A stretch of DNA of 64,000 bases, from the NCBI GenBank assembly GCA_030647775.1, contig JAUSJC010000010.1, forward strand, positions 310,001 to 374,000, given 5' to 3'. Position 1 is the stretch's first letter, and every line of letters starts with the position of its first letter. This document shows positions 1 to 8,791 of this stretch, piece by piece. Made by a program: the position numbers and the translations under genes. The notes below the pieces were generated by a model. The model ran no database searches, was not told the origin of the DNA, and saw only the letters and a list, made by a program, of their open reading frames with translations. Origin of the DNA: Candidatus Curtissbacteria bacterium. Its GTDB lineage: Bacteria > Patescibacteria > Microgenomatia > Curtissbacterales > GWA2-41-24.

Positions 1-2
1 CT

Positions 3-803
3 TCCACCGACAACTCGGTTTCCATTCTCAAAGAAAAGTTTAAAAACATTAAACTGCTCATTAACCCCGAAAACCTCGGTTTTTCGGGAGCAGTCAATCG
101 AGGGATCAAGAACTCCAGTGGTGATTTAGTTTTACTCTTAAACTCCGATGTTTCCCCAAGAATCGGTTTTTTAAAACCCACACTCGACCGCTTTAAAGAT
201 AAAAAAGTTTTCGCTGTCGCCCTGAATGATTGCAGTCACGAGGGAGGGAAAATTATTGAGAGAGGGAAGGGAGGAGCCAATTATAAAAAAGGATTCTTAA
301 ACCATTTCGCGGCCAGAATCGGAGAAGGGGAAACCCTTTGGGTTTCCGGTGGATCCGGTCTTTTCGTCAGGGAAATCCTAAATAGGCTTGGGGGTTTTGA
401 TCCGATTTACTCCCCTTTTTATTGGGAAGACATAGATCTCTCTTTTAGAGCCCGCCAAAACGGATATATTTGCATTTTTGAACCGGCATCAAAAGTTGAT
501 CATTACCACGAAGAAGGTGCTATTAAAAAAACGAGAAAACCTTTCGAAATAAAGACTATCTCATATAGGAACCAATTCATTTTCATCTGGAAAAACTTTT
601 CAGATCCTATTTTCCTGGTTCAGCACTTATTATGGTTTCCTTACCATTTGCTAAAAGCGATTATGTCCAAAGACTTTGCTTTTTTCTTGGGTTTTACCAA
701 AGCGCTTGCAAAAATTCCCCAAATAGTTCAAAATCCCCAGTATCGGGTTAGCCCAAAGGCTGTTTCCGACAGGGATGTTATTAAGAAATTCGAAAAACCA
801 TAA
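3..803 (+). CDS. GT2 glycosyltransferase, rhamnosyltransferase-like (5' end outside window)
   Basis: The reading frame is open from base 3 and ends at TAA 801-803, so the start lies outside the window. The translation begins inside a GT-A fold. It shows NPENLGFSGAVNRGI and LLLNSDV (the DXD-type acidic motif), then VSGGSGLFVREIL and FYWEDIDLSFRARQNGY, the ED motif typical of WbbL/RfbF-type family 2 transferases. The C-terminal part is hydrophobic (FLVQHLLWFPYHLL) and probably lies on the membrane. These enzymes transfer a nucleotide-sugar residue, often rhamnose, to a lipid-linked glycan at the cytoplasmic face. It overlaps the next GT2 gene by 29 bases, so the two are probably translationally coupled. 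The donor sugar cannot be told from sequence. Confidence 0.85.
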   Translation, partial: STDNSVSILKEKFKNIKLLINPENLGFSGAVNRGIKNSSGDLVLLLNSDVSPRIGFLKPTLDRFKDKKVFAVALNDCSHEGGKIIERGKGGANYKKGFLNHFAARIGEGETLWVSGGSGLFVREILNRLGGFDPIYSPFYWEDIDLSFRARQNGYICIFEPASKVDHYHEEGAIKKTRKPFEIKTISYRNQFIFIWKNFSDPIFLVQHLLWFPYHLLKAIMSKDFAFFLGFTKALAKIPQIVQNPQYRVSPKAVSDRDVIKKFEKP

Positions 804-1563
804 TATTCTTTGGGAATCTTCCAAAAAGCCTAAAATTATCGTTGTTCTGCCTGCATATTTTGCCGAAAAAACCGTCAGAAAAACCTACGACGATCTCCCA
901 AAAGATCTTATATCCGAAATCATCTTAGTCGACGACGCCTCAAAGGATAAAACCGTAGAGGTTGCTAAAAAGCTTGGCCTTTCGGTTTATATCCACCCCA
1001 AGAATAAGGGTTATGGTGGAAACCAAAAGACTTGCTACGATCAGGCGCTAAAGAGAAATCCCAGCGTTGTTGTTATGGTCCATCCCGATTATCAGTACGA
1101 CCCCAAACTTTTAGGAATACTCTGTGAGCCAATCGTCAACGGTAGGGTAGATATAATGTTGGGTTCGCGAATTCAGAGCCGGCGCCAAGCCTTAGCAGGC
1201 GGTATGCCGCTTTATAAATATTTTTTCAATAGGTTCCTAACAATGCTGGAAAACATAGTTCTTGGAATAAATCTATCAGAGTTTCATACTGGTTACAGAG
1301 CATTTTCCTCCAAATCTTTAAACATGTTACCTTATCACAAATTTTCTGACGACTTCGTCTTCGATCAGGAGATTTTAATTTCGGCAGTCTCTTATGGTTT
1401 AACAATTTCAGACACGCCGGTTCCATGCAAGTATTTTCCGGAAGCATCATCAATAAACTTTAAAAGATCAACTACATATGGGATCATGACTCTTTGGACA
1501 CTTTCTCTTTATGTCATGCACCAGGCAGGTTTAATAAAAAGTAAATTCTTCAAGAAGATCTAA
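775..1563 (+). CDS. GT2 glycosyltransferase, polyprenyl-phosphate sugar synthase-like
   Basis: 262 residues. A GT-A domain starts at about residue 22 with IIVVLPAYFAEKTV, followed by ILVDDASKDKT (nucleotide-binding acidic motif) and VVVMVHPDYQYDP in the DXD position. This spacing is that of DPM1/ArnC-like cytosolic synthases, which put a sugar on dolichyl or undecaprenyl phosphate. No transmembrane helices follow the catalytic domain. It is a clear paralogue of the gene at 60353-61147, with the shared patterns GYGGN, HPD and DFH.GFR. It overlaps the upstream GT2 by 29 bases and its 3' end overlaps the convergent CoA gene by 14 bases. ATG 775 is the only reasonable start before the first beta strand. 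The donor is unknown. Confidence 0.85.
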   Translation: MLLRNSKNHNILWESSKKPKIIVVLPAYFAEKTVRKTYDDLPKDLISEIILVDDASKDKTVEVAKKLGLSVYIHPKNKGYGGNQKTCYDQALKRNPSVVVMVHPDYQYDPKLLGILCEPIVNGRVDIMLGSRIQSRRQALAGGMPLYKYFFNRFLTMLENIVLGINLSEFHTGYRAFSSKSLNMLPYHKFSDDFVFDQEILISAVSYGLTISDTPVPCKYFPEASSINFKRSTTYGIMTLWTLSLYVMHQAGLIKSKFFKKI

Positions 1564-2539
1564 ATCTCTCAAGTAATTTCAAGAAGCCTGTTTTTGTTTC
1601 CTCCGTTACAGTAATTAGGACCAAGCCTTCGTTGGGTTGTCCGTAAACGATTCGCCACCCAAGCGGCGCCAAAATTGTTGCCGGCAAAACTGCGAGGTCT
1701 TCTTCACCAATAATTTCTATGACAGAACCGTCATTCTTATTAGCAATATTTTCCTTTATACTTCTCGAAAGTTTCCGCTTGATTGTCGAAGCTGGATTTT
1801 GAATAATCTCAAACTTTTGGTTCTTTGAAAACCCCAAATCCGCAATATCCTCAAAAATCTTTTTTCTCCCGACCTTTAAATCAACAATCGAAAGCCTTGG
1901 CACAATTCCCTTTTTCAGAAAATTGAAAGTTGTTTCATCTCCAACAGCGATGACTTTACTTGGTAAGACTCGAGATTTAAGGTCGTCAATATCCCCAAAG
2001 AGTTCCCCGTGTGGCACCGAAAGTTCAATACGCAGGTTTTCCGGCAGATAATAATCCTTATTGCCTATTTTTGAAAAGTAACCGCTGCCGTCTCGATCGA
2101 TTTCCCCAAGACTTATTCTGCTTGAAGAAATAGGTTTATTATCATCTGCCATAACAATTGGGAACACTAAAACTTTCAAAGAGGCAAGCCCCAGCCGTGT
2201 TCTTTTCTTGTTAATCAAAGCCGCTCCTTCCTGTGTGAGTTTGGTTACGGCAATCCCATCAATTGTTATATCTGAAACTGTACTGCCGAAGACATCGTCA
2301 AGTAAAATCGTTTTTGACCGTTTGTCAAAACCTTTCGCCCTTAAATAATTATTTAGCTCTGCCAACCGCAGCTTGAGAGGCCGGACGTTTAATTTTTCGC
2401 TTGATATAAATTTATCGGTTGTAATCCCAATAGAAACAGCCGCCGCTTTGGAAAAGGCAAAATCCAAAAAAGCTTTATGTCCCAGATGTAAATAATCAAA
2501 GGTTCCGCCAAGTGCCAAATGATTAAATGGGTACCCCAT
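1550..2539 (-). CDS. Fused archaeal-type pantetheine-phosphate adenylyltransferase and GTP-dependent dephospho-CoA kinase (DUF359)
   Basis: Two domains. Residues about 1-160 are a nucleotidyltransferase of the archaeal/eukaryotic PPAT type: LALGGTFDYLHLGH carries the GTFD..H.GH motif, and PISSSRI is the usual ISSxxI motif. Residues about 175-329 match DUF359 (PF04019), shown in an archaeon to be a GTP-dependent dephospho-CoA kinase. The signatures are VGDETTFNFL, SIVDLKVGR, IIGEEDLAVLP and YGQPNEGLVLI. Together they would carry out the last two steps of CoA synthesis in the cytosol. The start is set at ATG 2539, just before the PPAT beta strand; ATG 2563 is an alternative, while the open frame further upstream runs into the divergent gene. 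Its neighbours are unrelated glycosyltransferase and pyrimidine genes. The assignment is strong; activity is inferred from the families. Confidence 0.85.
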   Translation of the reverse strand: MGYPFNHLALGGTFDYLHLGHKAFLDFAFSKAAAVSIGITTDKFISSEKLNVRPLKLRLAELNNYLRAKGFDKRSKTILLDDVFGSTVSDITIDGIAVTKLTQEGAALINKKRTRLGLASLKVLVFPIVMADDNKPISSSRISLGEIDRDGSGYFSKIGNKDYYLPENLRIELSVPHGELFGDIDDLKSRVLPSKVIAVGDETTFNFLKKGIVPRLSIVDLKVGRKKIFEDIADLGFSKNQKFEIIQNPASTIKRKLSRSIKENIANKNDGSVIEIIGEEDLAVLPATILAPLGWRIVYGQPNEGLVLITVTEETKTGFLKLLERFRSS

Positions 2540-2574
2540 AAATGTTAATCTTAGCTCCCCCATCTTAAATTTGC

Positions 2575-2580
2575 TAGAAT
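2575..2580 (+). promoter_or_regulatory. -10 box of a probable leaderless promoter for the dihydroorotase gene
   Basis: TAGAAT is followed by six bases and then the GTG start at 2587. A transcript starting about seven bases after the -10 box would begin at the start codon. No Shine-Dalgarno sequence precedes the GTG and no good -35 box is seen. The same geometry occurs before other operon-leading genes in this window. Confidence 0.5.
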
Positions 2581-2586
2581 TAACTC

Positions 2587-3660
2587 GTGTCCAAGCTTGA
2601 CAAAATTCTGAAATTACCAGGCTTGGTTGATGTCCATGTTCACCTTCGGGAACCCGGAGCAACCCAAAAAGAAGATTTCCGAACCGGAACCATGGCAGCT
2701 GTCGCTGGTGGTTATACCCAGATTTTAGATATGCCCAATAACACACCGCCAACAACAAGTCCTAATGCTCTAAATCAAAAAATTGATTTGGCAAAGGGTA
2801 AAATTTGGTGCGATCTAGGTTTTAATTTCGGAGCAACTGCCTCTTCCACAAAATATTTTAGAAAGATTGAGAATAAAGTTTTCGGCCTTAAAGTTTATAT
2901 GAATCAAACAACCGGACCGCTTCTTGTCGAGAGCGAAGAAGATCGGGATTTGATATTCAAATCATGGCCTTCTTCTTTACCGATTATGGTTCACGCAGAA
3001 GGGGAGACCGTGGAAATAGCTATCAAGCTTGCTAAAAAATACCATAAATCACTTCACGTTTGTCATGTAACGGCAGATCAAATTAATGCAATCGAAAACG
3101 CAAAAAAGGAAAACGTTTTGATAAGCTGTGAAGTTTGTCCCCATCACCTTTTTTTGAATCAATTTGACATTCAAAAACTGGGGCCGTTTGGTTTAATGAA
3201 ACCGCCGCTGCTTTCCAAAAAAGATCAAGAAAAACTCTGGAGTAAAATGGATAAAATCGATATGATATCAACCGACCACGCACCTCATACAAAAGAAGAA
3301 AAGATGAATCAGCCTGGCCCTAAGTTTGGTGTTCCCGGTCTTGAAACAACGCTCCCGCTTCTTTTAAAAGCCGTTGAAGAAGGCAGAATTTCGCTTGAAA
3401 GATTAATCGAAATGACCGCAACAAATCCCAGGAAAATCTTTAAAATTCCAACTCAAAAAAATACTTACGTTCTTATCAATTCAAAAATTACTTATAAAAT
3501 TTCTAACAAAAATTTATTTACAAAATGCCGCTGGACTCCCTTTGTCGGTATGGAAGGCAGGGGAGAAATACAGAAAGTTATTATCCGCGGCAAAACGGTT
3601 TATGAGAATGGTAAATTTATTGGCAGACCCATAGGCAAAGTAATCTATCCTCGTATTTAA
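2587..3660 (+). CDS. pyrC: Dihydroorotase (amidohydrolase superfamily)
   Basis: 357 residues, close to the short multi-domain-type dihydroorotases. Visible motifs are LVDVHVHLREPG near residue 13 (metal-binding HxH and substrate Arg), GLKVYMNQTTG with the lysine that is carbamylated as a bridging ligand, IMVHAEGE and LHVCHVT (metal-binding histidines), and ISTDHAPHT (catalytic Asp). It would interconvert N-carbamoyl-aspartate and dihydroorotate in pyrimidine synthesis. Allantoinase is the main alternative, but the short HxHxR form fits dihydroorotase better. It starts at GTG 2587, six bases after a TAGAAT box. No other pyrimidine genes lie next to it, which is common for scattered housekeeping genes in reduced genomes. 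Confidence 0.8.
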   Translation: MSKLDKILKLPGLVDVHVHLREPGATQKEDFRTGTMAAVAGGYTQILDMPNNTPPTTSPNALNQKIDLAKGKIWCDLGFNFGATASSTKYFRKIENKVFGLKVYMNQTTGPLLVESEEDRDLIFKSWPSSLPIMVHAEGETVEIAIKLAKKYHKSLHVCHVTADQINAIENAKKENVLISCEVCPHHLFLNQFDIQKLGPFGLMKPPLLSKKDQEKLWSKMDKIDMISTDHAPHTKEEKMNQPGPKFGVPGLETTLPLLLKAVEEGRISLERLIEMTATNPRKIFKIPTQKNTYVLINSKITYKISNKNLFTKCRWTPFVGMEGRGEIQKVIIRGKTVYENGKFIGRPIGKVIYPRI

Positions 3661-3785
3661 TGTAGCGATTTTAAAACATCAAAAAACCAGGCCAGTAAAC
3701 TTTCATTTTTCACCAGCACACTTTTTTCAGCAAGCACTCTTTCTGAGTCAGGAATCGAAAGATCTATGTTTGATTCACCGATCAC
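3657..3785 (-). pseudogene. Possible remnant ORF between pyrC and the membrane glycosyltransferase operon
   Basis: The 176-base gap after pyrC has an open minus-strand frame (GTG at 3785, stop at 3657-3659, about 42 codons; the frame stays open a little further up without an ATG). The translation reads plausibly, with SIGRPVIGESNIDL, SERVLAEKSVLVKNESLLAW and a hydrophobic-aromatic end. I do not recognise it. It may be the 3' end of a lost gene, a small real gene, or chance. Confidence 0.25.
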
Positions 3786-3820
3786 CGGCCTGCCGATCGA
3801 GTTTAAATAGGCAGTTGTGC

Positions 3821-3826
3821 TACAAT
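3821..3826 (+). promoter_or_regulatory. -10 box in front of the GT-C operon
   Basis: TACAAT lies ten bases before the GTG start at 3837. Expected initiation would leave at most a three- or four-base leader, and no Shine-Dalgarno sequence is present. It heads the 15.6-kb operon to 19407. Confidence 0.45.
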
Positions 3827-3836
3827 TTCAAAAATT

Positions 3837-5588
3837 GTGAAGTTTTGGCCCAATCCCCATTTTTTATCGATATTTGCTCTCCTTTTTTTCTCAGTCTTCG
3901 CGCTTAAAAGCTTGAGTACTTCCGGATTCTATACTAGCCATGATGGAGAAACCCATACGGCCAGAATTGCCCAATACTTTATAGCACTTTCAGACTGGCA
4001 AATTCCCCCGCGCCATGCCGCCTCATTCTATAGTGGACTTGGCAGTCCGATTTTTGTCTACATTTATCCTCTTCCGTACCTACTGGGATCGGCAGTCCAC
4101 GTGCTGGGTTTTTCTTTCGCAAATTCATTCAAGATAATAATGGCACTGGGTTTCGTCATGTCGCAAGTTTTTGCCTATCTTTGGTTTTTCGAGTTTTTTA
4201 AAAGCCAAAAAGCAGCTTTTCTGGGGGCTCTATTTTATGTATGGGTACCTTACAGGCTTTCCCTGGTTTATGTTCGGGGGTCTCTTTCCGAACTTCTTGC
4301 TTATACTTTTCTGCCTCTGGCATTTTATGCTCTCACAAAATTATCAAAACAAAAAAATCCTCTTTGGATTGCCATAAGCGCCGTTTCTATCTCCTTGATT
4401 CTCCTGTCACAAAATCTCGTTGCGGCAATTACACTGCCTGTAATTTTTGCCTACGTCATTATCCTTAGTATTTTTGAAAAATCAATCAAATATTTAGCTT
4501 TGGCTTCAATCGCTTTTTTGTGGGGATTGGCGCTGTCGCTAGTTACCTACTTGCCGTCACTTTTTGAAATAAAATTTACGAGATTTAGCGAAACCATTCC
4601 GCTTGCCTATGCCAACCACTTTATTACCCTAAAACAGCTCATCAGTTCGCCTTGGGGTTATGGTTTCGACCTGGATGGAAGCGCCGCCGATGCGATGTCT
4701 TTTCAGATAGGCCTTGCGCACATCCTGATTTTAGGTACCGCCATTTTTCTGTGTACATACTTTTTTGTCAAAAAATTCCCTTTCGTTAAGAAAATTGGCC
4801 GGGTTTTTGTGCGCGAGGTAGAAGCGAAATCCCAAGCTGTTGCCATTTTTTTCATTGCCGCCTTTCTAATCAGCGTCGTTTTGATGCTCGACATTAAAGC
4901 GACTAGATCAATCTGGAACGATTTTAAACCACTCCACACAATTGATATCCCCTGGAGATTTTTAGGTATCTCCTCACTCGCCACTGCTTTCTTGGCGGCA
5001 TTCGTTTCTAAAACCGTTAAAAGCGGATTGATATTTATTTTGGCAATTTTGGCGGTAGTTATTGCAAACAGAAATAACCTAAGAATCAATGAACCGGTTT
5101 TTTATAGTGACAGCCATTTTTTAAACTATACCGGGAGTGCCACCCAATACGGTGAATTTACGCCGGTCTGGAGACAGACGACGAGGGTGCCCATCGGCAT
5201 TGACCCCGGCAGCAAAATTCGTTCAATCCCGCAAACAGTCGATATAATAGGCCTTGTCGCTTCGTCCCAAAAAATCACTTTCGATGCCGATGTTCTTTCC
5301 CAAACAGCCGAAGTTAGAATCAATAAGTTCTATTTTCCCGATACCGATGTTAAGGTTGACGGCAAAAAATTAAAGCCGTTTTCGGATTTTTCAATTACCG
5401 GTTCGACTAGCTTGGTTATTGATAAGGACGAAGACGGATCAGGCATGCTTCTTATAAAACTGGCAAAAGGCCTCCACCATATCGATGTAGCCTACAAAGA
5501 AACTACCCTTAGGTTATTTGCCGACATTCTCTCTCTTGTGGCTTTCGTCGCGGCTCTTTTCGTCATTGTCAAATATGCTAAAAAATAA
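3837..5588 (+). CDS. PTPS-related / YfhO-like GT-C membrane protein
   Basis: 583 residues, about 11-13 hydrophobic segments, with a soluble C-terminal stretch and a final membrane anchor. The first external loop has YTSHDGETHTARIAQY, and further on WQIPPRHAASFYSGLGSPIF and YIYPLPYLLG. This DGxxH...PPR...G.G.P pattern is that of the PF10131 'PTPS-related' GT-C membrane proteins, which have nothing to do with pterin chemistry despite the name. GT-C enzymes of this shape use lipid-phosphate sugars at the outer face; activity is inferred from the fold. The gene starts at GTG 3837 and overlaps the following GT39 gene by 14 bases. It is the first gene of a long operon of membrane glycosyltransferases. 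Confidence 0.75.
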   Translation: MKFWPNPHFLSIFALLFFSVFALKSLSTSGFYTSHDGETHTARIAQYFIALSDWQIPPRHAASFYSGLGSPIFVYIYPLPYLLGSAVHVLGFSFANSFKIIMALGFVMSQVFAYLWFFEFFKSQKAAFLGALFYVWVPYRLSLVYVRGSLSELLAYTFLPLAFYALTKLSKQKNPLWIAISAVSISLILLSQNLVAAITLPVIFAYVIILSIFEKSIKYLALASIAFLWGLALSLVTYLPSLFEIKFTRFSETIPLAYANHFITLKQLISSPWGYGFDLDGSAADAMSFQIGLAHILILGTAIFLCTYFFVKKFPFVKKIGRVFVREVEAKSQAVAIFFIAAFLISVVLMLDIKATRSIWNDFKPLHTIDIPWRFLGISSLATAFLAAFVSKTVKSGLIFILAILAVVIANRNNLRINEPVFYSDSHFLNYTGSATQYGEFTPVWRQTTRVPIGIDPGSKIRSIPQTVDIIGLVASSQKITFDADVLSQTAEVRINKFYFPDTDVKVDGKKLKPFSDFSITGSTSLVIDKDEDGSGMLLIKLAKGLHHIDVAYKETTLRLFADILSLVAFVAALFVIVKYAKK

Positions 5589-7200
5589 TCTATTACTCGT
5601 CATAATTATTGCTCTATCAATAGCCCTTCGTTTTTACCAGCTTGGCCAAAATCCGCCGGCATTGGATTGGGATGAAACCGCTCATGGCTATAACGCTTAC
5701 AGTCTATTAAAAACAGGCCGCGACGAATATGGTTATAAATTGCCGCTGTCAATAAGGTCATTTGACGACTATAAACCGCCGCTTTATACATACCTCGTAG
5801 TTCCGTCGGTTGCCGTCTTCGGCATTAATGATTTCGCTGTCCGCTTTCCGTCTGCTTTTCTTGGGGTTTTGGCAGTCTTTTTCACTTACCTGATGGTTTT
5901 TGAACTTTTCAAAAACAAAAATATTGCTCTTCTTGCCGCATTATTCTTAGCTATTTCTCCATGGCACGTTCAATTTTCAAGAGTCGCCTTTGAGACAAAT
6001 AGTGCAACTTTTTGGTCGGTGCTTGGCACCTGGGCGTATTTAAAAGGCATGGATTCCAAAGGTAAAAAAATCACATTGTGGCTGTCACTAGCGGCAATAG
6101 CATTCGGTGCCAATCTCTACATGTACCATAATGCCCGGGTTTTTATACCAATTTACTCACTCGCTCTTGTAATCCTTTTTCGGAAATTTATTCAAAAGAA
6201 TATAAAATATATTATTCCTCCTCTCTTAATTTTCGCGATATTTATTGTATTTTTGATACCCATCATTTTCTCAATTTCCGGCCAGCTTAGATTCAAAGGT
6301 ACCACAATTTTTTCCGACGTTTCTCCGCAGTTTCATGCCTCAGGCCTAATCGTCCAGGATGAAAAAGCCGGACTTGGAACCGTTGGCAAAATCTTGCATA
6401 ACCGCCGCTTTGTCTACGTGCCTATTTTAATTGATAATTACCTTTCACATTTTCGCCCGACATTCCTTTTTATAACTGCCGATATGGAAAGGCATCACGC
6501 CCCCCAAATCGGTCTTTTATATTTTTGGGACCTGCCGTTTATTGTTGCCGGTATTTACTTTTTAATAAAAAACAAATTCGTTGCGTCTTCCAAAATTATC
6601 GTTTTATGGTGGTTTTTGATTTCTCCGGTAGCAGCCTCCGTAACTTGGGGAGTACCGCATTCTCTAAGGAGCGAGATTTTTCTGCCCACTTTCCAGATCT
6701 TTGCGGCAATTGGTGTTTATACCCTTTACACTTACTCAAAAAGGAAAAAACTCTTCGCAATCTTGGCGGCTATTACTCTTTTGGCCAATTTCACCTTTTA
6801 TCTTCATCAATATTATGTTCATATGCCGTACGATTTTTCTAAATATTGGCTTTATGGCAGAAAAGAAGCAATAGAGTACACCGAAGCAAATAAAAATAAA
6901 TACCAGCAAGTCATTGTTTCCACCAAGTTGGAACAGCCGCATGAGTTCTGGCTTTATTATTCAAAATACGACCCGGTTAAATATCTTTCAGAAGGTGGAA
7001 CCGTTTCTGGCGGATTTTTAGAAGATAGAAATAAATTCGATAAATATTTGTTCAAACCTATCGATTTTGCCAAGCAAAATGAAGAAGCAAAAACCCTATT
7101 CGTTGGCACGCCCAAAGAATTCCCTCCCGGTGTAAATATCCTAAAGCAAATAAATTATCTAAATGGCGAGCCGGCTATTTATATTATAGGCAATGACTAA
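5575..7200 (+). CDS. GT39/ArnT-like membrane glycosyltransferase, paralogue A
   Basis: About 541 residues. After the first helix (LLLVIIIALSIALRFYQLG) comes the catalytic-type loop ALDWDETAHGYNAYSLLKTG, whose DE pair corresponds to the conserved acidic pair of PMT/ArnT enzymes. Then come SFDDYKPPLYTYL, VRFPSAFLG and AISPWHVQFSR. A large external loop has LHNRRFVYVPILIDNYLSHF, and the C-terminus is a soluble tail of about 110 residues after the last helix. Such enzymes transfer a sugar from a polyprenyl-phosphate donor to protein, lipid or glycan outside the membrane. The start was set at ATG 5575, where the paralogues align; the frame extends upstream without paralogue similarity. It overlaps the preceding gene by 14 and the next by 8 bases. 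Confidence 0.85.
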   Translation: MLKNNLLLVIIIALSIALRFYQLGQNPPALDWDETAHGYNAYSLLKTGRDEYGYKLPLSIRSFDDYKPPLYTYLVVPSVAVFGINDFAVRFPSAFLGVLAVFFTYLMVFELFKNKNIALLAALFLAISPWHVQFSRVAFETNSATFWSVLGTWAYLKGMDSKGKKITLWLSLAAIAFGANLYMYHNARVFIPIYSLALVILFRKFIQKNIKYIIPPLLIFAIFIVFLIPIIFSISGQLRFKGTTIFSDVSPQFHASGLIVQDEKAGLGTVGKILHNRRFVYVPILIDNYLSHFRPTFLFITADMERHHAPQIGLLYFWDLPFIVAGIYFLIKNKFVASSKIIVLWWFLISPVAASVTWGVPHSLRSEIFLPTFQIFAAIGVYTLYTYSKRKKLFAILAAITLLANFTFYLHQYYVHMPYDFSKYWLYGRKEAIEYTEANKNKYQQVIVSTKLEQPHEFWLYYSKYDPVKYLSEGGTVSGGFLEDRNKFDKYLFKPIDFAKQNEEAKTLFVGTPKEFPPGVNILKQINYLNGEPAIYIIGND

Positions 7201-8791
7201 AAAATATCTGCTGGTAATAATCATTCTCGCCGCATTTTTGCGATTTTATAAACTTGCCTCCTTTCCTGTTTCTCTTTACTGGGACGAAGCGGCAATCGGC
7301 TATAATGCTTTTTCCATTGCCAAAACCGGCCACGATGAGTATGGAAGAAAATTCCCTCTCCTTTTTCAGTCATTCAACGATTACAAACTACCGGGCTATA
7401 TTTATACCGACTCCATTTTTATAAAAGTTTTCGATTTGTCGGAGTTTTGGGTTAGATTCCCGTCGGCGCTTTTTGGAACGTTTGCCGTTTTGTTAATTTA
7501 CTTGTTGAATCGTAAAATTTTTAATGAAAATATAGCTCTTGCCTCCGCATTTTTGCTGGCAATTTCCCCTTGGCATTTACAATTTTCCCGGGCCGCTTTT
7601 GAAGCAAATGCGGCTTTGACCTTGGTCGTTTTGGGAATCGTCCTAATTTTTTACGGGTTCAGAAATAAAATAGCGGCTATGCTTTCACTGCCAATTTTGT
7701 TTTTATCATTTTATTTCTATCATTCTCCAAGAATCTTTGTTCCTGCTATCCTGCTTACGATAGCTTTTTTATACCGCAAAGAAATTGCCAAAAACGCAAA
7801 AGCATATATTGTCGGTTTGGTTGTTGGTGCAATATTGATTATCCCGATTTTAGTCCAAATTGTTTCGCCTCAAGGCATGAAGCGGGTAGGAGAGGTAAGC
7901 CTTTTTTCAGACCGGTCAATAATCGAACCGTATGTTCTTATCAGAGAATCGGTAAACATCCCTTCATCTGCAATTTTCTTAAACCGCAGAATTCCGCTTG
8001 CGTTTGAAATACTTCATAGTTACTTTTCGCATTTTTCACCAGGGTTCTTATTTTTCGGTGACGATCCAAACCCAAGGCAAAAATCGGCCCTCCACGGCAA
8101 TCTTTATTTGGTTGAAATCCCGCTTCTTTTGGCGGGCTTATGGATGCTGTTAAAACAAAAAGACAACAAATCTAAACTCTTCATCGTCGCTTGGCTTTTA
8201 GTTGCTCCTATCCCGGCGGGTTTAGCTAGAGAATTCCCGCATTCCTTGCGCGCGCTTTTAATGCTTCCTGCACTTGTCACCCTATCCGCCATAGGTTTTA
8301 CCTCTGCCTTCAGGATCAAGTTCGCGAAATTAATAATCCCGATAGTCTTTTCGCTTTCAATAATCAATTATTTATTCACTTATTACGTGGTATCCCCGCA
8401 AACGAGTAGCGCCTCTTGGGCATATGGTTATGAGCAAGCCTTTGTCAAAGTCGCCGCACTTGAGGGGGATTACGATCGGGTTATTTTCACCGGCAACTAC
8501 TGGAAACCATATATTTTCTATCTTTTTTATAATAAAGTTGATCCCGGCATCTTTGCCAAAAGCCGCAGCGAAACGGAATTGGGTAAGTACAGATTCGGCG
8601 TGGCCGCTTGGGATGGCGGCAAAAATTTTGACAACACGAGGGTTGAAGAACTCAAATCTGGCAAAACCCTTGTCGTACTTTCGCCCCAGGAGTTTTCAAC
8701 TCTTATGTCTGGAGAAAAACTTAAATCACTTCAAACGATTTACGATTTCGCCGGTACCAACGAAATATTTAAGATAGGGCAGTGGCAATGA
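7193..8791 (+). CDS. GT39/ArnT-like membrane glycosyltransferase, paralogue B
   Basis: 532 residues with the same plan as its neighbours: helix 1 LLVIIILAAFLRFYKL, acidic loop LYWDEAAIGYNAFSIAKTG, then SFNDYKLPGYIYTDS, VRFPSALFG, AISPWHLQFSRAAFEAN, and a long external loop with FLNRRIPLAFEILHSYFSHF. The C-terminal soluble domain contains YIFYLFYNKVDPGIF, the counterpart of the tail motif FWLYYSKYDPVKYL in paralogue A. The donor is presumably a polyprenyl-phosphate sugar and the acceptor is unknown. The start ATG 7193 overlaps the upstream stop by 8 bases. The stop at 8789-8791 overlaps the ATG of the next gene (ATGA). Confidence 0.85.
   Translation: MTKKYLLVIIILAAFLRFYKLASFPVSLYWDEAAIGYNAFSIAKTGHDEYGRKFPLLFQSFNDYKLPGYIYTDSIFIKVFDLSEFWVRFPSALFGTFAVLLIYLLNRKIFNENIALASAFLLAISPWHLQFSRAAFEANAALTLVVLGIVLIFYGFRNKIAAMLSLPILFLSFYFYHSPRIFVPAILLTIAFLYRKEIAKNAKAYIVGLVVGAILIIPILVQIVSPQGMKRVGEVSLFSDRSIIEPYVLIRESVNIPSSAIFLNRRIPLAFEILHSYFSHFSPGFLFFGDDPNPRQKSALHGNLYLVEIPLLLAGLWMLLKQKDNKSKLFIVAWLLVAPIPAGLAREFPHSLRALLMLPALVTLSAIGFTSAFRIKFAKLIIPIVFSLSIINYLFTYYVVSPQTSSASWAYGYEQAFVKVAALEGDYDRVIFTGNYWKPYIFYLFYNKVDPGIFAKSRSETELGKYRFGVAAWDGGKNFDNTRVEELKSGKTLVVLSPQEFSTLMSGEKLKSLQTIYDFAGTNEIFKIGQWQ

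Noticed and set aside
2540..2758. Longer N-terminus of the PPAT/DUF359 fusion
   Set aside because: It would overlap the divergent dihydroorotase by more than 150 bases, and the PPAT fold starts just after ATG 2539.
3837..5588. 6-pyruvoyl-tetrahydropterin synthase function
   Set aside because: The family name 'PTPS-related' is historical; the protein is a polytopic GT-C-like membrane protein with no pterin synthase motifs.
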